The notes under the pieces: generated by a model
What the model saw: the letters and a program-made list of their open reading frames with translations, nothing else
What the model was told of the DNA's origin: nothing
Database searches by the model: none
Shown: positions 1-8,825 of the stretch, in pieces
Layout: each line of letters opens with the position of its first letter
Numbering within the stretch: the first letter of the stretch is position 1
Assembly: GCA_964389755.1 (NCBI GenBank)
Contig: CAYMEW010000014.1
Span: 25,073 to 89,072, forward strand
DNA length: 64,000 nucleotides
Source of the DNA: JBBSUQ01 sp964389755
GTDB lineage: Bacteria; Bacteroidota; Bacteroidia; Flavobacteriales_D; Crocinitomicaceae
Reading direction: 5' to 3'
Translations under genes and position numbers: made by a program

Positions 1-32
1 AACACCTGTCCGCACTGGTAAAAGGCAGGCAC

Positions 33-686
33 TCAGCCCGACTTGCGGAACGATTGAACCGCGCCGAATAGCTGCATGTTCAGTTTTAACCATTCCTCGT
101 TCGTAAGCTGTAAACGCGTTACCTGCGGGTCGGAGCCGGGCACGGTGGTAGCTTGCGCAACGGAAGACTTCAGGGAAAGGGTATCGCTGCTGTAATCGAA
201 GTAAGAAATATCGAAGCTGTTTGCTCCGAAGACCAGTTTGGCAGGAACGTATGCGCCCCGCTCATAGAAGTTAATGTAATAGGTACCCGCGACAAGTCGC
301 GTAAGCACGTTTTTACTCCCGTTGCCGATAAGTACGGTGCGGTTTCGGACCCCGAAATAATAATCCTCTCCGTCCAGAAAGCAGGGAAGCGAATCCTGTG
401 CCTCCACACCGAAAATATAGCCGTTCCGCACTTCATACTGAGAGGATTCGCGCAGCGTCTTCCGGGAAATATGCGAATACTGCGTACTGATGATCACGAT
501 CCCGCTATCGCTGATCTCGTATTTCAGGTTTGAATCCGGGTTGCTGTATAGACCGTAAAACGAAGGTTCCACGGAGTTGACAGGAGCCGATCCAGGTGGT
601 ATCGTTTGTGCAAAATCGTAGGATTCAACCTGCGCATGCAGTGAAAAAAATGCAAATAGCGTGCTGAAAAGAAGGCAAAATTTCAT
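33..686 (-). CDS. Secreted protein of unknown function
   Basis: A 217-residue protein with a clear N-terminal signal peptide: a Lys, a hydrophobic stretch rich in Leu and Phe, and a likely cleavage after His-Ala-Gln near residue 19. It should therefore be exported to the periplasm or outer membrane. The rest is a beta-rich soluble sequence with many aromatic and Ser residues, no further membrane segment, no lipobox and no T9SS sorting domain. No known family was recognised. It is divergent from recJ, with only 25 bases between the two start codons, so both promoters must overlap there or lie inside the opposite gene. The start is the first ATG that gives the signal peptide. Function is unknown. 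Confidence 0.7.
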   Translation of the reverse strand: MKFCLLFSTLFAFFSLHAQVESYDFAQTIPPGSAPVNSVEPSFYGLYSNPDSNLKYEISDSGIVIISTQYSHISRKTLRESSQYEVRNGYIFGVEAQDSLPCFLDGEDYYFGVRNRTVLIGNGSKNVLTRLVAGTYYINFYERGAYVPAKLVFGANSFDISYFDYSSDTLSLKSSVAQATTVPGSDPQVTRLQLTNEEWLKLNMQLFGAVQSFRKSG

Positions 687-711
687 ATCTTAAAGTTAAA
701 ATTTTTTACCG

Positions 712-2442
712 ATGCAAAAGAAATGGCTGATCAAATCACCACCCGATGATACAGATACCGGACAGTTACGTTCAGTTTTAAAGATAGACCGCACGCTCGC
801 CGGGCTTTTATTGCAACGCGGTATTTCCGGTTACGAATCCGCAAGGGATTTCTTCAGGCCCTCACTCGATGCGTTACATGACCCGTTTTTAATGCACGAT
901 ATGGACCGGGCGGCCGATAGACTCGCCAGGGCGATCCGCGGAAAAGAACGCATCCTGCTTTTCGGTGATTACGATGTGGACGGAACTACCGCCGTTTCGA
1001 TGATGTACCTCTTCCTGCGTGAACTTAACCCGGAAGTGTATTATTACATTCCCGACCGCTACGCAGAAGGCTACGGCCTCAGTGATCAGGGAATCGATCA
1101 TGCCGTGGAAAAAAACTGCACGCTAATGATCAGCCTCGATTGCGGCATTCGTTCCGTTGAAAAGATCGCCCGGGCTATGAAACATGGCATCGATTTCATT
1201 GTCTGCGATCACCACCAACCCGGCCCGCAACTCCCCGATTGCATCATACTCGACCCCAAAAAAGAACAGTGTCACTATCCCTTCAGTGAACTCTCCGGTT
1301 GCGGTGTCGGATTTAAACTGCTCGATGCACTTTGCCGCAAATACCTCCCCGGAGAACAGTCGCGCCTTTTTACCTTCCTGGACTTTCTCGCCGTTTCCAT
1401 CGGTGCGGACCTCGTACCCGTTAGCGGAGAGAACCGCATTTTGAGTTACTACGGGCTCAGGCGGATCAACGAACAGCCGCGTACTTCCTTTACGGCACTG
1501 CTCGAAGTTGCCGAACGCGCCCTGCCACTGACCTTGACGGATGTCGTTTTCGTCATAGCACCGCGCATCAACGCCGCCGGGCGCATCCGTTCCGGGAAAT
1601 ATGCCGTGGAAATGATGACTTCCGAAGACGGACATGAGATCCGACAGCTCGCCGCTGAGATCAATGACGATAACCTTGAACGCAGGAAACTCGATGCGGA
1701 GATTACCGCCGAAGCACTTGCCCTCATTGAAGCAGATCAAAACTTCCACAGCCGGCGATCGACCGTTGTCTTTCAGGATAACTGGCACAAAGGCGTGATC
1801 GGGATTGTGGCTTCCCGCCTCATCGAAGTGCACTTCCGACCGACGATCGTGTTTACACGTCAGGACGACCATTATACCGGATCGGCACGTACGGTGAATG
1901 ATTTTGATATTCACGCCGCCCTGTGTCACTGCGAAGACCTGATCGTACAGTTCGGCGGGCATACGCACGCAGCCGGGCTTACTGTGCACGCCGACAAGCT
2001 GGAAGCCTTTTGTGAACGTTTCGAGGCCGTGGTGGCCGAACACTTATTGCCGGAAGACCATGTTCCACGCCAGGAGGCCGATTACAAATTGAACTTCGAC
2101 GAACTGTTCATGAAAGAAGAGAATCGCATGAAACTGCCGCGCTTCAAACGCATCCTCGATCAGTTCGAGCCCTTCGGACCCGGAAATATGAAACCACTCT
2201 TTCTTTCCGAAAACGTGTTTGCTACCGATCAGCGCATTTTGAAAGACAAACACCTCAAACTGTCCGTCGTGCAGCCCGACGCGGATCTCTGCATTGAAGC
2301 CATCGGGTTTAACATGGCCGATAAAGCTGAACTGGTGGCATCCGGCCTGCCCTTCGACATGATTTATACGCTTGAGAGCAATACCTGGAACAACAAGACA
2401 ACACTACAGTTAAATATAAAAGACATTCGTTCAACTTGTTAA
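712..2442 (+). CDS. recJ: Single-stranded-DNA-specific exonuclease RecJ
   Basis: RecJ degrades single-stranded DNA 5' to 3' in recombinational and mismatch repair in the cytoplasm. The 576-residue protein matches the usual length. The DHH-phosphoesterase core is complete: motif I DYDVDGTT (86-93) and the metal-binding DHH at 166-168. The DHHA1 nucleic-acid-binding domain carries FGGHTHAAG (414-422). An OB-fold domain follows from about residue 460 to the end (PFGPGN near 486). The start at 712 gives an N-terminus typical of the family. It is followed by a 70-base gap before a separately promoted T9SS cargo gene. Identification is secure; the symbol rests on motif and length agreement. Confidence 0.96.
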   Translation: MQKKWLIKSPPDDTDTGQLRSVLKIDRTLAGLLLQRGISGYESARDFFRPSLDALHDPFLMHDMDRAADRLARAIRGKERILLFGDYDVDGTTAVSMMYLFLRELNPEVYYYIPDRYAEGYGLSDQGIDHAVEKNCTLMISLDCGIRSVEKIARAMKHGIDFIVCDHHQPGPQLPDCIILDPKKEQCHYPFSELSGCGVGFKLLDALCRKYLPGEQSRLFTFLDFLAVSIGADLVPVSGENRILSYYGLRRINEQPRTSFTALLEVAERALPLTLTDVVFVIAPRINAAGRIRSGKYAVEMMTSEDGHEIRQLAAEINDDNLERRKLDAEITAEALALIEADQNFHSRRSTVVFQDNWHKGVIGIVASRLIEVHFRPTIVFTRQDDHYTGSARTVNDFDIHAALCHCEDLIVQFGGHTHAAGLTVHADKLEAFCERFEAVVAEHLLPEDHVPRQEADYKLNFDELFMKEENRMKLPRFKRILDQFEPFGPGNMKPLFLSENVFATDQRILKDKHLKLSVVQPDADLCIEAIGFNMADKAELVASGLPFDMIYTLESNTWNNKTTLQLNIKDIRSTC

Positions 2443-2490
2443 GTTTTTTTAATTTACAGGTAACTTTTTAGGTTTATTCGGATTTTGGAA

Positions 2491-2498
2491 TATTTTTG
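2491..2498 (+). promoter_or_regulatory. Promoter -7 element TATTTTTG
   Basis: Exact match to the Bacteroidota -7 consensus TAnnTTTG, 14 bases before the ATG of the T9SS cargo gene at 2513. The region upstream is T-rich but has no clean TTTG at the expected -33 spacing. This separates the cargo gene from recJ. Confidence 0.5.
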
Positions 2499-2512
2499 TC
2501 CAAAAATCTGAA

Positions 2513-5500
2513 ATGAGATCACTTCTATTCACTGCTGTATTAATTATTTACGGACAATTATCCGCCCAAAACTGGGTAGATATTTCAAACACGCTGCCCA
2601 GTGCTGCCCAGGACGCCGACCGCTTTGAAATTCAAATCCTGACGAACGGGAAAGCTTATTGTATTTACAATAAAATGACCTCTGCACAGGTGATCAAAGT
2701 CATGGAGTATACTCCGGGCGGATCCTGGAGTTCCATTTCAACCATTAACACTTCCAGCACTACTTCGGTGTATAAGCGACTGACTTCCACAATCGTTAAC
2801 GATGTGGTTTATTTCTGGTTTGAAAATGACTCGTCGACCGATCAAATGGCGCTTTACTCCATTACCGATGGGGTGGTTGCTTCCGAAGGAATGACCATCA
2901 ACGGCATCGATACTGGTTCGGAGTTTGGTCTGCAGGCCGATCCGTTTAACGGTGATCTCTATGCTTATTACGATACTTCCGGACTTTCAAAAGTGCTGAA
3001 ATTCAACTTTAATACGGACAGCTGGGGGAATAACATCCTCAACCTCGCCGGGGCCGGCCAGCACAAACAACTGTATATTGCTTCCGATTCCATCTATTAT
3101 TCACGCTCGGTATTTAATGGCAGCGACTATGAGGTCGAAGTTTTTTCCAGTTCCAAAATCGCCCCGTACTTCAGCGTCTTCACGGGTTCCAGCGCAAGCT
3201 ATCAACCGGGAAATACGGCGCATTCCACGACTGGCGACCACCTCCTGTTCGGCGATCTGAACAGCGAACGTTCACTGGTAGCTTCCAATTTCGGAACATT
3301 CTATGACATTCCGTTAACAAACGGATACGTAACCGGGCAGGTGCTGCCTTTCGATCCGGGCACGGATTACGATCATGTAAATGCGTTCAATGCCTCTGAC
3401 ATTGTTTACATGGATGCAGGAACCATTAAAGTTATGCGGAAAAACTACCCGCTCAATACTTTTACCCAACTGGGGGCAGATCTTGAAACGAACCCCAACG
3501 CGCAAAACCTGCATATCGCACGCGCGCCGGATGGAATGCATACCCTCGTCGCTTATCGGGACATGTCTTCGCCTCCTTATCCTTTTCGTTTATACCTGTC
3601 GAACAATGCGCCGACGGTTTCCACGCAAACCCCGGCCGCTCAGAACTGCAGCGAAGTATCTTCGGATTACCTCTACAATTCACTGATCATCGAAGACCTG
3701 GATATGGATTCGATCTTCCTGGTAAATATTTCTTCTTCGAACACCTCCGTACTCGACCCGTCCGGGATCTATGTGGATTATTTTTACTCCGGTACTTCGA
3801 TCGAAGTTTACGTATACGCAGATATCGGCGCGGTAACGGTTCCCACCGACGTAACCCTGCAATTCACGTTTACGGACAATGCCGACATCCTTACGTTCTC
3901 AGATGTATTTCACATCGTGCCGTCCGTAATTCCGCAGTACATTCTCCCACTTGATTTTTGCGAGACAGATTATGAGGTTAGTCTCTATGATTTCGTCGAT
4001 CTTCCCGGCGGTATGTTCTCCATTAATGAAACGCTGATCGATCCCAACTTTGATCCGTCGGCCTATTTTAACAACCCGGGCGACGTTACGATTCTGTCAC
4101 TTGACTATTTGCCGGATGCCGCTGTTTGCGCACAGTCTGCCAATGCCACAATCAACATCTTCGCGAGTCCGCAGATCAGTGTGTTGCAGGAAGTTGATGC
4201 AAGCAGCTGTGCGGCAAGCGACGGAGTTCTGGAAGCATCCGTTACGCCCGGTCAGAGTAGTAATTATTCGTACCAGTGGAGCAACAACGTGAGCACTACG
4301 CTCTTCCAGAATACGCTGACACCTGGACTTTACTCGCTTGAAGTAATCGATGATAACGGTTGCAAGGCTAAAGAAGTCATGCAGGTCGGAATCGATAACG
4401 TTTCACTTTCCGCAACGGTTACCGACAATCTCTGCAACGATGCTTACGATGGTACGATTACGGTAGATGCTGTCAACGGGATGTTGGCACCTTATTCGTA
4501 CTTCTGGAGTAACGGGCAAAGTGTAAACAGTGCCACGAATTTGCATGCGGGAACGTACTTCGTAACCGTAACAGACGGAAATGGTTGTCAGTACTCTGAA
4601 CAATTTTCAGTTGCCGAGCCTGCGCCCCTGGACGGTTATCTCTATGCATACTGGGCTGATTGCGGTCAGTCCAACGGTTCCTTAGATCTCACTATGGCGG
4701 GAGGTACCGCTCCCTACACCTTTCTTTGGAACACGTCCGATGTAACGGAAGATCTTGCCGCCGTTCCTTATGGATACTACGAGGTAACCGTAAGCGATGC
4801 GAACGGTTGTGAAACAACCCGGACGGCAGTAGTGAGCGAGTTTGGCGCACCTTACCTGGACATCGCGGCTAATAAAACAGATTGTAATGCGGACAACGGA
4901 GCGCTGGACCTGTCTGTTTCCCTCAGTTCGGGTGAAACGTCTGTGACCTACAGCTGGTCGAACACAGAAACCACAGAAGACATCGCCAACCTCGCACCGG
5001 GATATTATTATGTGGACGTACTTTCCGACCTTGGCTGTCACGGAATGGCCGGAGCAACCATTGCAACAAAAGCTCCTGCAAAGAATGACGTTTGCGTGGT
5101 GACCGTGGATGGTATTACCACCACGAATCTCGTGGTCTGGGAAAAACCCGTTACAAACGATGTTTACAAATACACCATATACCGTGAAAGCGCGGTAGCC
5201 GGGCAATACCTGCTCATTGATTCGGTATTCTATGATGAGATTTCCGTTTTTAATGACGTGGTTATTTCACCGCTGACCAATTCGTGGCGCTATCGCCTTG
5301 GCGTGGTGAACGAATGCCAGGTGGAAAGTCCGCTTTCCTTTCATCACCGCACAATTCACCTGACAACGGAAGACCTCGGTGGCGGACAGTTTAAGGTCAG
5401 CTGGAATAAATACGAGGGAACGGCTTATACGAGTTTTATTCTTTCGAGGTATACTGACGCAGACGGCTGGGTGGAAGTTACGACGCTGCCAACTGCCGTA

Positions 5501-5932
5501 AACACGTACACAGACTTTCCTCCATCCGTTTCAGGGCTTGATTACCGGGTAGACATCGAACTGGACGTGCCCTGTCATGCCACGGAGGGCAAAGCGGAAG
5601 ATTACAATTATATCCGCTCCAACAGGGGTAAAGGATCGTTTACACCCGGACTCGGAACAGGAGACCCGAATAACTCGGTACAGGAAGTAAGCCAGGAAGA
5701 TGTTTCGGTAATGATGTACCCGAATCCTGTAAGCGCGATTCTGAACATTGAACTCACAGGAGCGGCCCGTACAAACATCGTGGTATTCGATGCAGCCGGC
5801 AGGGAAGTGATGCACTTTGAACTCAGTGAAGGGGTAAATCAACTCGATTGTTCCATGCTGGATGAAGGAATGTATACGATCCGGATCACGGATTTTAATT
5901 ACTCCAAACGACTGCGCTTTTCTAAAAGATAA
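2513..5932 (+). CDS. T9SS cargo protein with SprB-type repeats
   Basis: A 1139-residue secreted protein. Residues 1-19 are a signal peptide ending in Leu-Ser-Ala-Gln. Residues about 20-380 form a beta-propeller-like, Ser/Thr/Asp-rich region. From about 560 to 850 there are four or five repeats of the SprB/PKD-like type, each with a central Y-x-W-S/N and a closing V-T/S-D-x-x-G-C motif. A fibronectin-like section follows. The last ~75 residues are a type A T9SS sorting domain: YPNP near 1067, a V-x-D-A-x-G-R-x-V turn, and a basic C-terminal strand ending in Lys-Arg. It should be exported across the outer membrane by the SprA translocon and displayed or released. The repeats resemble those of adhesins, but the ligand is unknown. 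Followed by a strong terminator. Confidence 0.88.
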   Translation: MRSLLFTAVLIIYGQLSAQNWVDISNTLPSAAQDADRFEIQILTNGKAYCIYNKMTSAQVIKVMEYTPGGSWSSISTINTSSTTSVYKRLTSTIVNDVVYFWFENDSSTDQMALYSITDGVVASEGMTINGIDTGSEFGLQADPFNGDLYAYYDTSGLSKVLKFNFNTDSWGNNILNLAGAGQHKQLYIASDSIYYSRSVFNGSDYEVEVFSSSKIAPYFSVFTGSSASYQPGNTAHSTTGDHLLFGDLNSERSLVASNFGTFYDIPLTNGYVTGQVLPFDPGTDYDHVNAFNASDIVYMDAGTIKVMRKNYPLNTFTQLGADLETNPNAQNLHIARAPDGMHTLVAYRDMSSPPYPFRLYLSNNAPTVSTQTPAAQNCSEVSSDYLYNSLIIEDLDMDSIFLVNISSSNTSVLDPSGIYVDYFYSGTSIEVYVYADIGAVTVPTDVTLQFTFTDNADILTFSDVFHIVPSVIPQYILPLDFCETDYEVSLYDFVDLPGGMFSINETLIDPNFDPSAYFNNPGDVTILSLDYLPDAAVCAQSANATINIFASPQISVLQEVDASSCAASDGVLEASVTPGQSSNYSYQWSNNVSTTLFQNTLTPGLYSLEVIDDNGCKAKEVMQVGIDNVSLSATVTDNLCNDAYDGTITVDAVNGMLAPYSYFWSNGQSVNSATNLHAGTYFVTVTDGNGCQYSEQFSVAEPAPLDGYLYAYWADCGQSNGSLDLTMAGGTAPYTFLWNTSDVTEDLAAVPYGYYEVTVSDANGCETTRTAVVSEFGAPYLDIAANKTDCNADNGALDLSVSLSSGETSVTYSWSNTETTEDIANLAPGYYYVDVLSDLGCHGMAGATIATKAPAKNDVCVVTVDGITTTNLVVWEKPVTNDVYKYTIYRESAVAGQYLLIDSVFYDEISVFNDVVISPLTNSWRYRLGVVNECQVESPLSFHHRTIHLTTEDLGGGQFKVSWNKYEGTAYTSFILSRYTDADGWVEVTTLPTAVNTYTDFPPSVSGLDYRVDIELDVPCHATEGKAEDYNYIRSNRGKGSFTPGLGTGDPNNSVQEVSQEDVSVMMYPNPVSAILNIELTGAARTNIVVFDAAGREVMHFELSEGVNQLDCSMLDEGMYTIRITDFNYSKRLRFSKR

Positions 5933-5954
5933 GATCTTACGTTTATCAAATCAC

Positions 5955-5985
5955 AAGACCGGGGCATTTTGTCCCGGTTTTTTTT
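5955..5985 (+). terminator. Rho-independent terminator after the 1139-residue cargo gene
   Basis: Stem ACCGGG (5958-5963) pairs with CCCGGT (5973-5978) and is extended by A-T pairs. The loop is 9 bases and a run of eight T follows. It lies 22 bases after the stop codon. Confidence 0.85.
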
Positions 5986-6076
5986 GTAACTTAAATATAC
6001 TAACACGCATCCGGAGAACTTTATCGGAGCCGCTTCTGGAATGCAATGCAATTAATTTCTTACCTTCATACGTCAG

Positions 6077-8374
6077 ATGAGCACAACACAAACCGAAACA
6101 AGCGAAATACAGGATTTTACAGAGCAGTTTATCAATGAAACAAATTGTTCCGTTTTTTTGACCGGTAAAGCCGGCACGGGGAAAACGACACTTTTGAGAC
6201 GGATCAAAGAGTCCACGCACAAGCGAACCGTAATAGTTGCTCCCACGGGTATTGCGGCGCTGAATGCCGGTGGTGTCACGATCCATTCTTTTTTTCAGTT
6301 ACCCTTCGCCGGTTTCATTCCCGAATTCGGTGTTCCGCCGCAGTTTATGGATAAAGTTAAACTGGAAACGCGGGATTCCTTGCGCAGGCATTTCGGAATG
6401 AACAAAGAACGTATTAACCTGATCCGGAGTGTTGAACTGCTCATTATTGATGAGGTTTCGATGTTACGCGCGGACCTGCTCGACGCGATCGACTGGACAC
6501 TGCGAAACGTCACGCGTAAAAATGAACCGTTCGGCGGAGTACAGGTGCTTTTTATTGGCGACCTGCTGCAACTTCCACCGGTTGTAAAGCAACAGGAATG
6601 GAGCGTTTTGCGTAATTATTATGCCGGGATTTATTTTTTCAATGCACAGGTTATGCGTGAGTCTCCGCCGGTTTACATCGAACTCGAAAAGGTATTCCGG
6701 CAGCAGGATAACTCCTTCGTAAGTATACTAAATAATCTGCGCAACAACAGGCTGACCCGTGAGGACGTTGACCGGTTGAATGCGCATGTTCGCCCGGATT
6801 TTAACGCGCTTTCGAACCCCGATTACATCACCCTTACCACGCACAACGCCAAAGCAGATGAAATGAATGCACGCGCGCTGGAAAAACTCGACGAAAAAGA
6901 ATACGGTTTCGCTTCTGAAATAACCGGTGATTTCCCGCCACATCTGTATCCGCTCGATGAAACACTAAAACTTCGGAAAGGAGCGCGAGTCATGTTTATA
7001 AAGAACGATAGCAGCCCGGAAAAGCGATTTTACAACGGGAAAACAGGAATTGTTTCGGCGGTAAGTTACGGCGGTGTTAGCGTTCATTTTCCGGATGAAT
7101 CAAAAACCATTGAGGTTGAGAAATACGAATGGGAGAATATCCGTTATTCCCACAATGATGCTTCCGGGGAAATAAATGAAGAAGTACTCGGAACATTTGT
7201 TCAGTACCCGCTCAAACTGGCCTGGGCAATCACGATCCACAAAAGCCAGGGACTTACGTTTGATAAAGCGGTCCTGGATGTTTCGCGCATTTTTGCACCC
7301 GGTCAGGCCTATGTTGCACTGTCAAGACTGCGTTCGCTGGACGGGTTGGTTCTGAAAAGTCCGTTTTCACTCAATGGAATTAATAATGAGCAGCAGGTCG
7401 TTCAATATGCGGATAACCGTGCGAGCAGGGATTTGCTGGAAGAAACATACCGGAATAGCCGTCACGAATACCTGCGGACATACCTGCAAAATGCTTTTGA
7501 CTGGTACGAGGATACTATGGACTGGCAAACGCACGCTTCGACGTACAAATCGGCGGCTTCGCGTTCCGAGAAGGGAAAGAATCACGCCTGGTTCAGTCTG
7601 CAGCTTCAAAAACTCACCGGACTGAGTGAACCGGCTTCAAAGTTCCGGCGTCAGATCGATCGTATTTTTAGTGCGCAACAACCCGATATGCCGTTTTTAA
7701 AAGAACGGGTGGACGCGGCATACGAATACTTTTTTGCTCCTCTCGATCAGTTGTGCACCGCGATGCTGAAAAAAAGTGCCGAACTCGGCCGAAAGCGTAC
7801 TACCCAGACTTATGCAGGTGAACTGGGTGAATTAGCTCAAACGCTGATAGACGTCATCCTTGCCATTAAACGGGCCCGCATTTTTACAGAAGCTTTTTCG
7901 AACGGAAGAACCCCTTCCAAAGAACTGTTCTCAGTTCCCGAAATTCTGCATTACCGGCTTTCGAGACTCGAAAAGATAAAGAATGAACTGCGGCAGGAAG
8001 CACCCTTGCTGATCGGCGACGAAGATGCCGAAACGTTGATACCGACCTTAAAGAAAGGGAAACGGTCGGCGAAAAAAGAGCCGAAGAGAAGTACCTACGA
8101 AAAAACGCTGGAACTGGTGAACGAAGGACTTTCTGCCGAAGAGATTGCAGCGAAAAGGCAACTCAGTTCAGGAACCGTATTCAGTCACCTCACCAAACTC
8201 GTCCGGGATGAGAAACTGGAATTGAAGGATGTATTGAGCGAAGAACGTATTGCGCTACTCAAAGATCTTTTTGACAACGCGGATGGTGATGCCTTAACTC
8301 CACTGAAAGAAAAGGCAGGGGAGGAGATCAGTTGGGAAGAGTTGAAACTTTACCGTGCGTATCTCCTGCGTTGA
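6077..8374 (+). CDS. PIF1-like helicase with C-terminal helix-turn-helix domain
   Basis: A 765-residue superfamily 1B DNA helicase of the PIF1/RecD2 group. Walker A is GKAGTGKT (30-37), Walker B is IIDEVSM with D125-E126, and the DNA-translocating C-terminal motif TIHKSQGLTF with the partner VALSRLRSL lies near 385-415. Residues about 460-660 are helical with no recognised fold. Residues about 680-750 form a helix-turn-helix of the type found at the C-terminus of RecQ (HTH_40: TLELVNEGLSAEEIAAKRQLS followed by T-V-F-S-H-L). PIF1-type enzymes unwind DNA 5' to 3' and resolve G-quadruplexes and stalled forks. The HTH probably gives a DNA-docking site. It converges with the GNAT gene four bases downstream. 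Confidence 0.9.
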   Translation: MSTTQTETSEIQDFTEQFINETNCSVFLTGKAGTGKTTLLRRIKESTHKRTVIVAPTGIAALNAGGVTIHSFFQLPFAGFIPEFGVPPQFMDKVKLETRDSLRRHFGMNKERINLIRSVELLIIDEVSMLRADLLDAIDWTLRNVTRKNEPFGGVQVLFIGDLLQLPPVVKQQEWSVLRNYYAGIYFFNAQVMRESPPVYIELEKVFRQQDNSFVSILNNLRNNRLTREDVDRLNAHVRPDFNALSNPDYITLTTHNAKADEMNARALEKLDEKEYGFASEITGDFPPHLYPLDETLKLRKGARVMFIKNDSSPEKRFYNGKTGIVSAVSYGGVSVHFPDESKTIEVEKYEWENIRYSHNDASGEINEEVLGTFVQYPLKLAWAITIHKSQGLTFDKAVLDVSRIFAPGQAYVALSRLRSLDGLVLKSPFSLNGINNEQQVVQYADNRASRDLLEETYRNSRHEYLRTYLQNAFDWYEDTMDWQTHASTYKSAASRSEKGKNHAWFSLQLQKLTGLSEPASKFRRQIDRIFSAQQPDMPFLKERVDAAYEYFFAPLDQLCTAMLKKSAELGRKRTTQTYAGELGELAQTLIDVILAIKRARIFTEAFSNGRTPSKELFSVPEILHYRLSRLEKIKNELRQEAPLLIGDEDAETLIPTLKKGKRSAKKEPKRSTYEKTLELVNEGLSAEEIAAKRQLSSGTVFSHLTKLVRDEKLELKDVLSEERIALLKDLFDNADGDALTPLKEKAGEEISWEELKLYRAYLLR

Positions 8375-8378
8375 GTGA

Positions 8379-8825
8379 TCAGTCTTCGAAGAACAAACGG
8401 CCGTTGATCCATTCCGGATCCAGGATCGCCCGTTTATGTTCATAAAAGCGAATGGCCCCTTCGTTCCAGGCGAGTACCTGCCAGTCCATCCGGCGAACAC
8501 CTTCGGAGCGCGCAATGCTTACGATTTCATTAAAAAGCGTATCGCCGTAACCACGTCCGCGGTATGCCGGTTTTACGTAAAAATCCTCCAAGTACAAACA
8601 CTTTCCTTTCCAGGTTGAATAGGAATAATAGTAAAGTGCGAAACCGACAACTTTTTGATCCAGTTCGGCAACAATGCATTTGCAGATGGAATCTTCGAAC
8701 AGGTCTTTCGCAAGTTGTTGCGGCGTGTTGATCACTTCTGCCGGAGCTTTTTCAAAATCAGCGAGTTCATGGATCAGTTCCATGATAGCAGTTTCGTCTC
8801 CCGGATGCGCTGGCCTTACAAACAT
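8379..8825 (-). CDS. GNAT acetyltransferase, SSAT-like
   Basis: A 148-residue GCN5-related N-acetyltransferase. The acetyl-CoA pyrophosphate loop is YRGRGYG (about 93-99), preceded by the beta-strand YLEDFYV. The C-terminal W-N-E-x-A-x-x-F-Y-E motif (about 125-134) is typical of the spermidine/spermine or diamine N-acetyltransferase branch, so a polyamine or small amine is the likely acceptor. This is inference from family resemblance. The start ATG overlaps the sprA stop in a TAATG arrangement, so translation is probably coupled to sprA. The functional link to secretion is not obvious. Confidence 0.88.
   Translation of the reverse strand: MFVRPAHPGDETAIMELIHELADFEKAPAEVINTPQQLAKDLFEDSICKCIVAELDQKVVGFALYYYSYSTWKGKCLYLEDFYVKPAYRGRGYGDTLFNEIVSIARSEGVRRMDWQVLAWNEGAIRFYEHKRAILDPEWINGRLFFED

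Noticed and set aside
1123..2043. Minus-strand frame of 306 codons inside recJ
   Set aside because: Complement of the RecJ catalytic region; no independent features.
4200..5100. Repeated coding segments as a possible recombination repeat
   Set aside because: The similarity is at protein level (SprB-type repeats); the DNA copies have diverged, so no DNA repeat was called.
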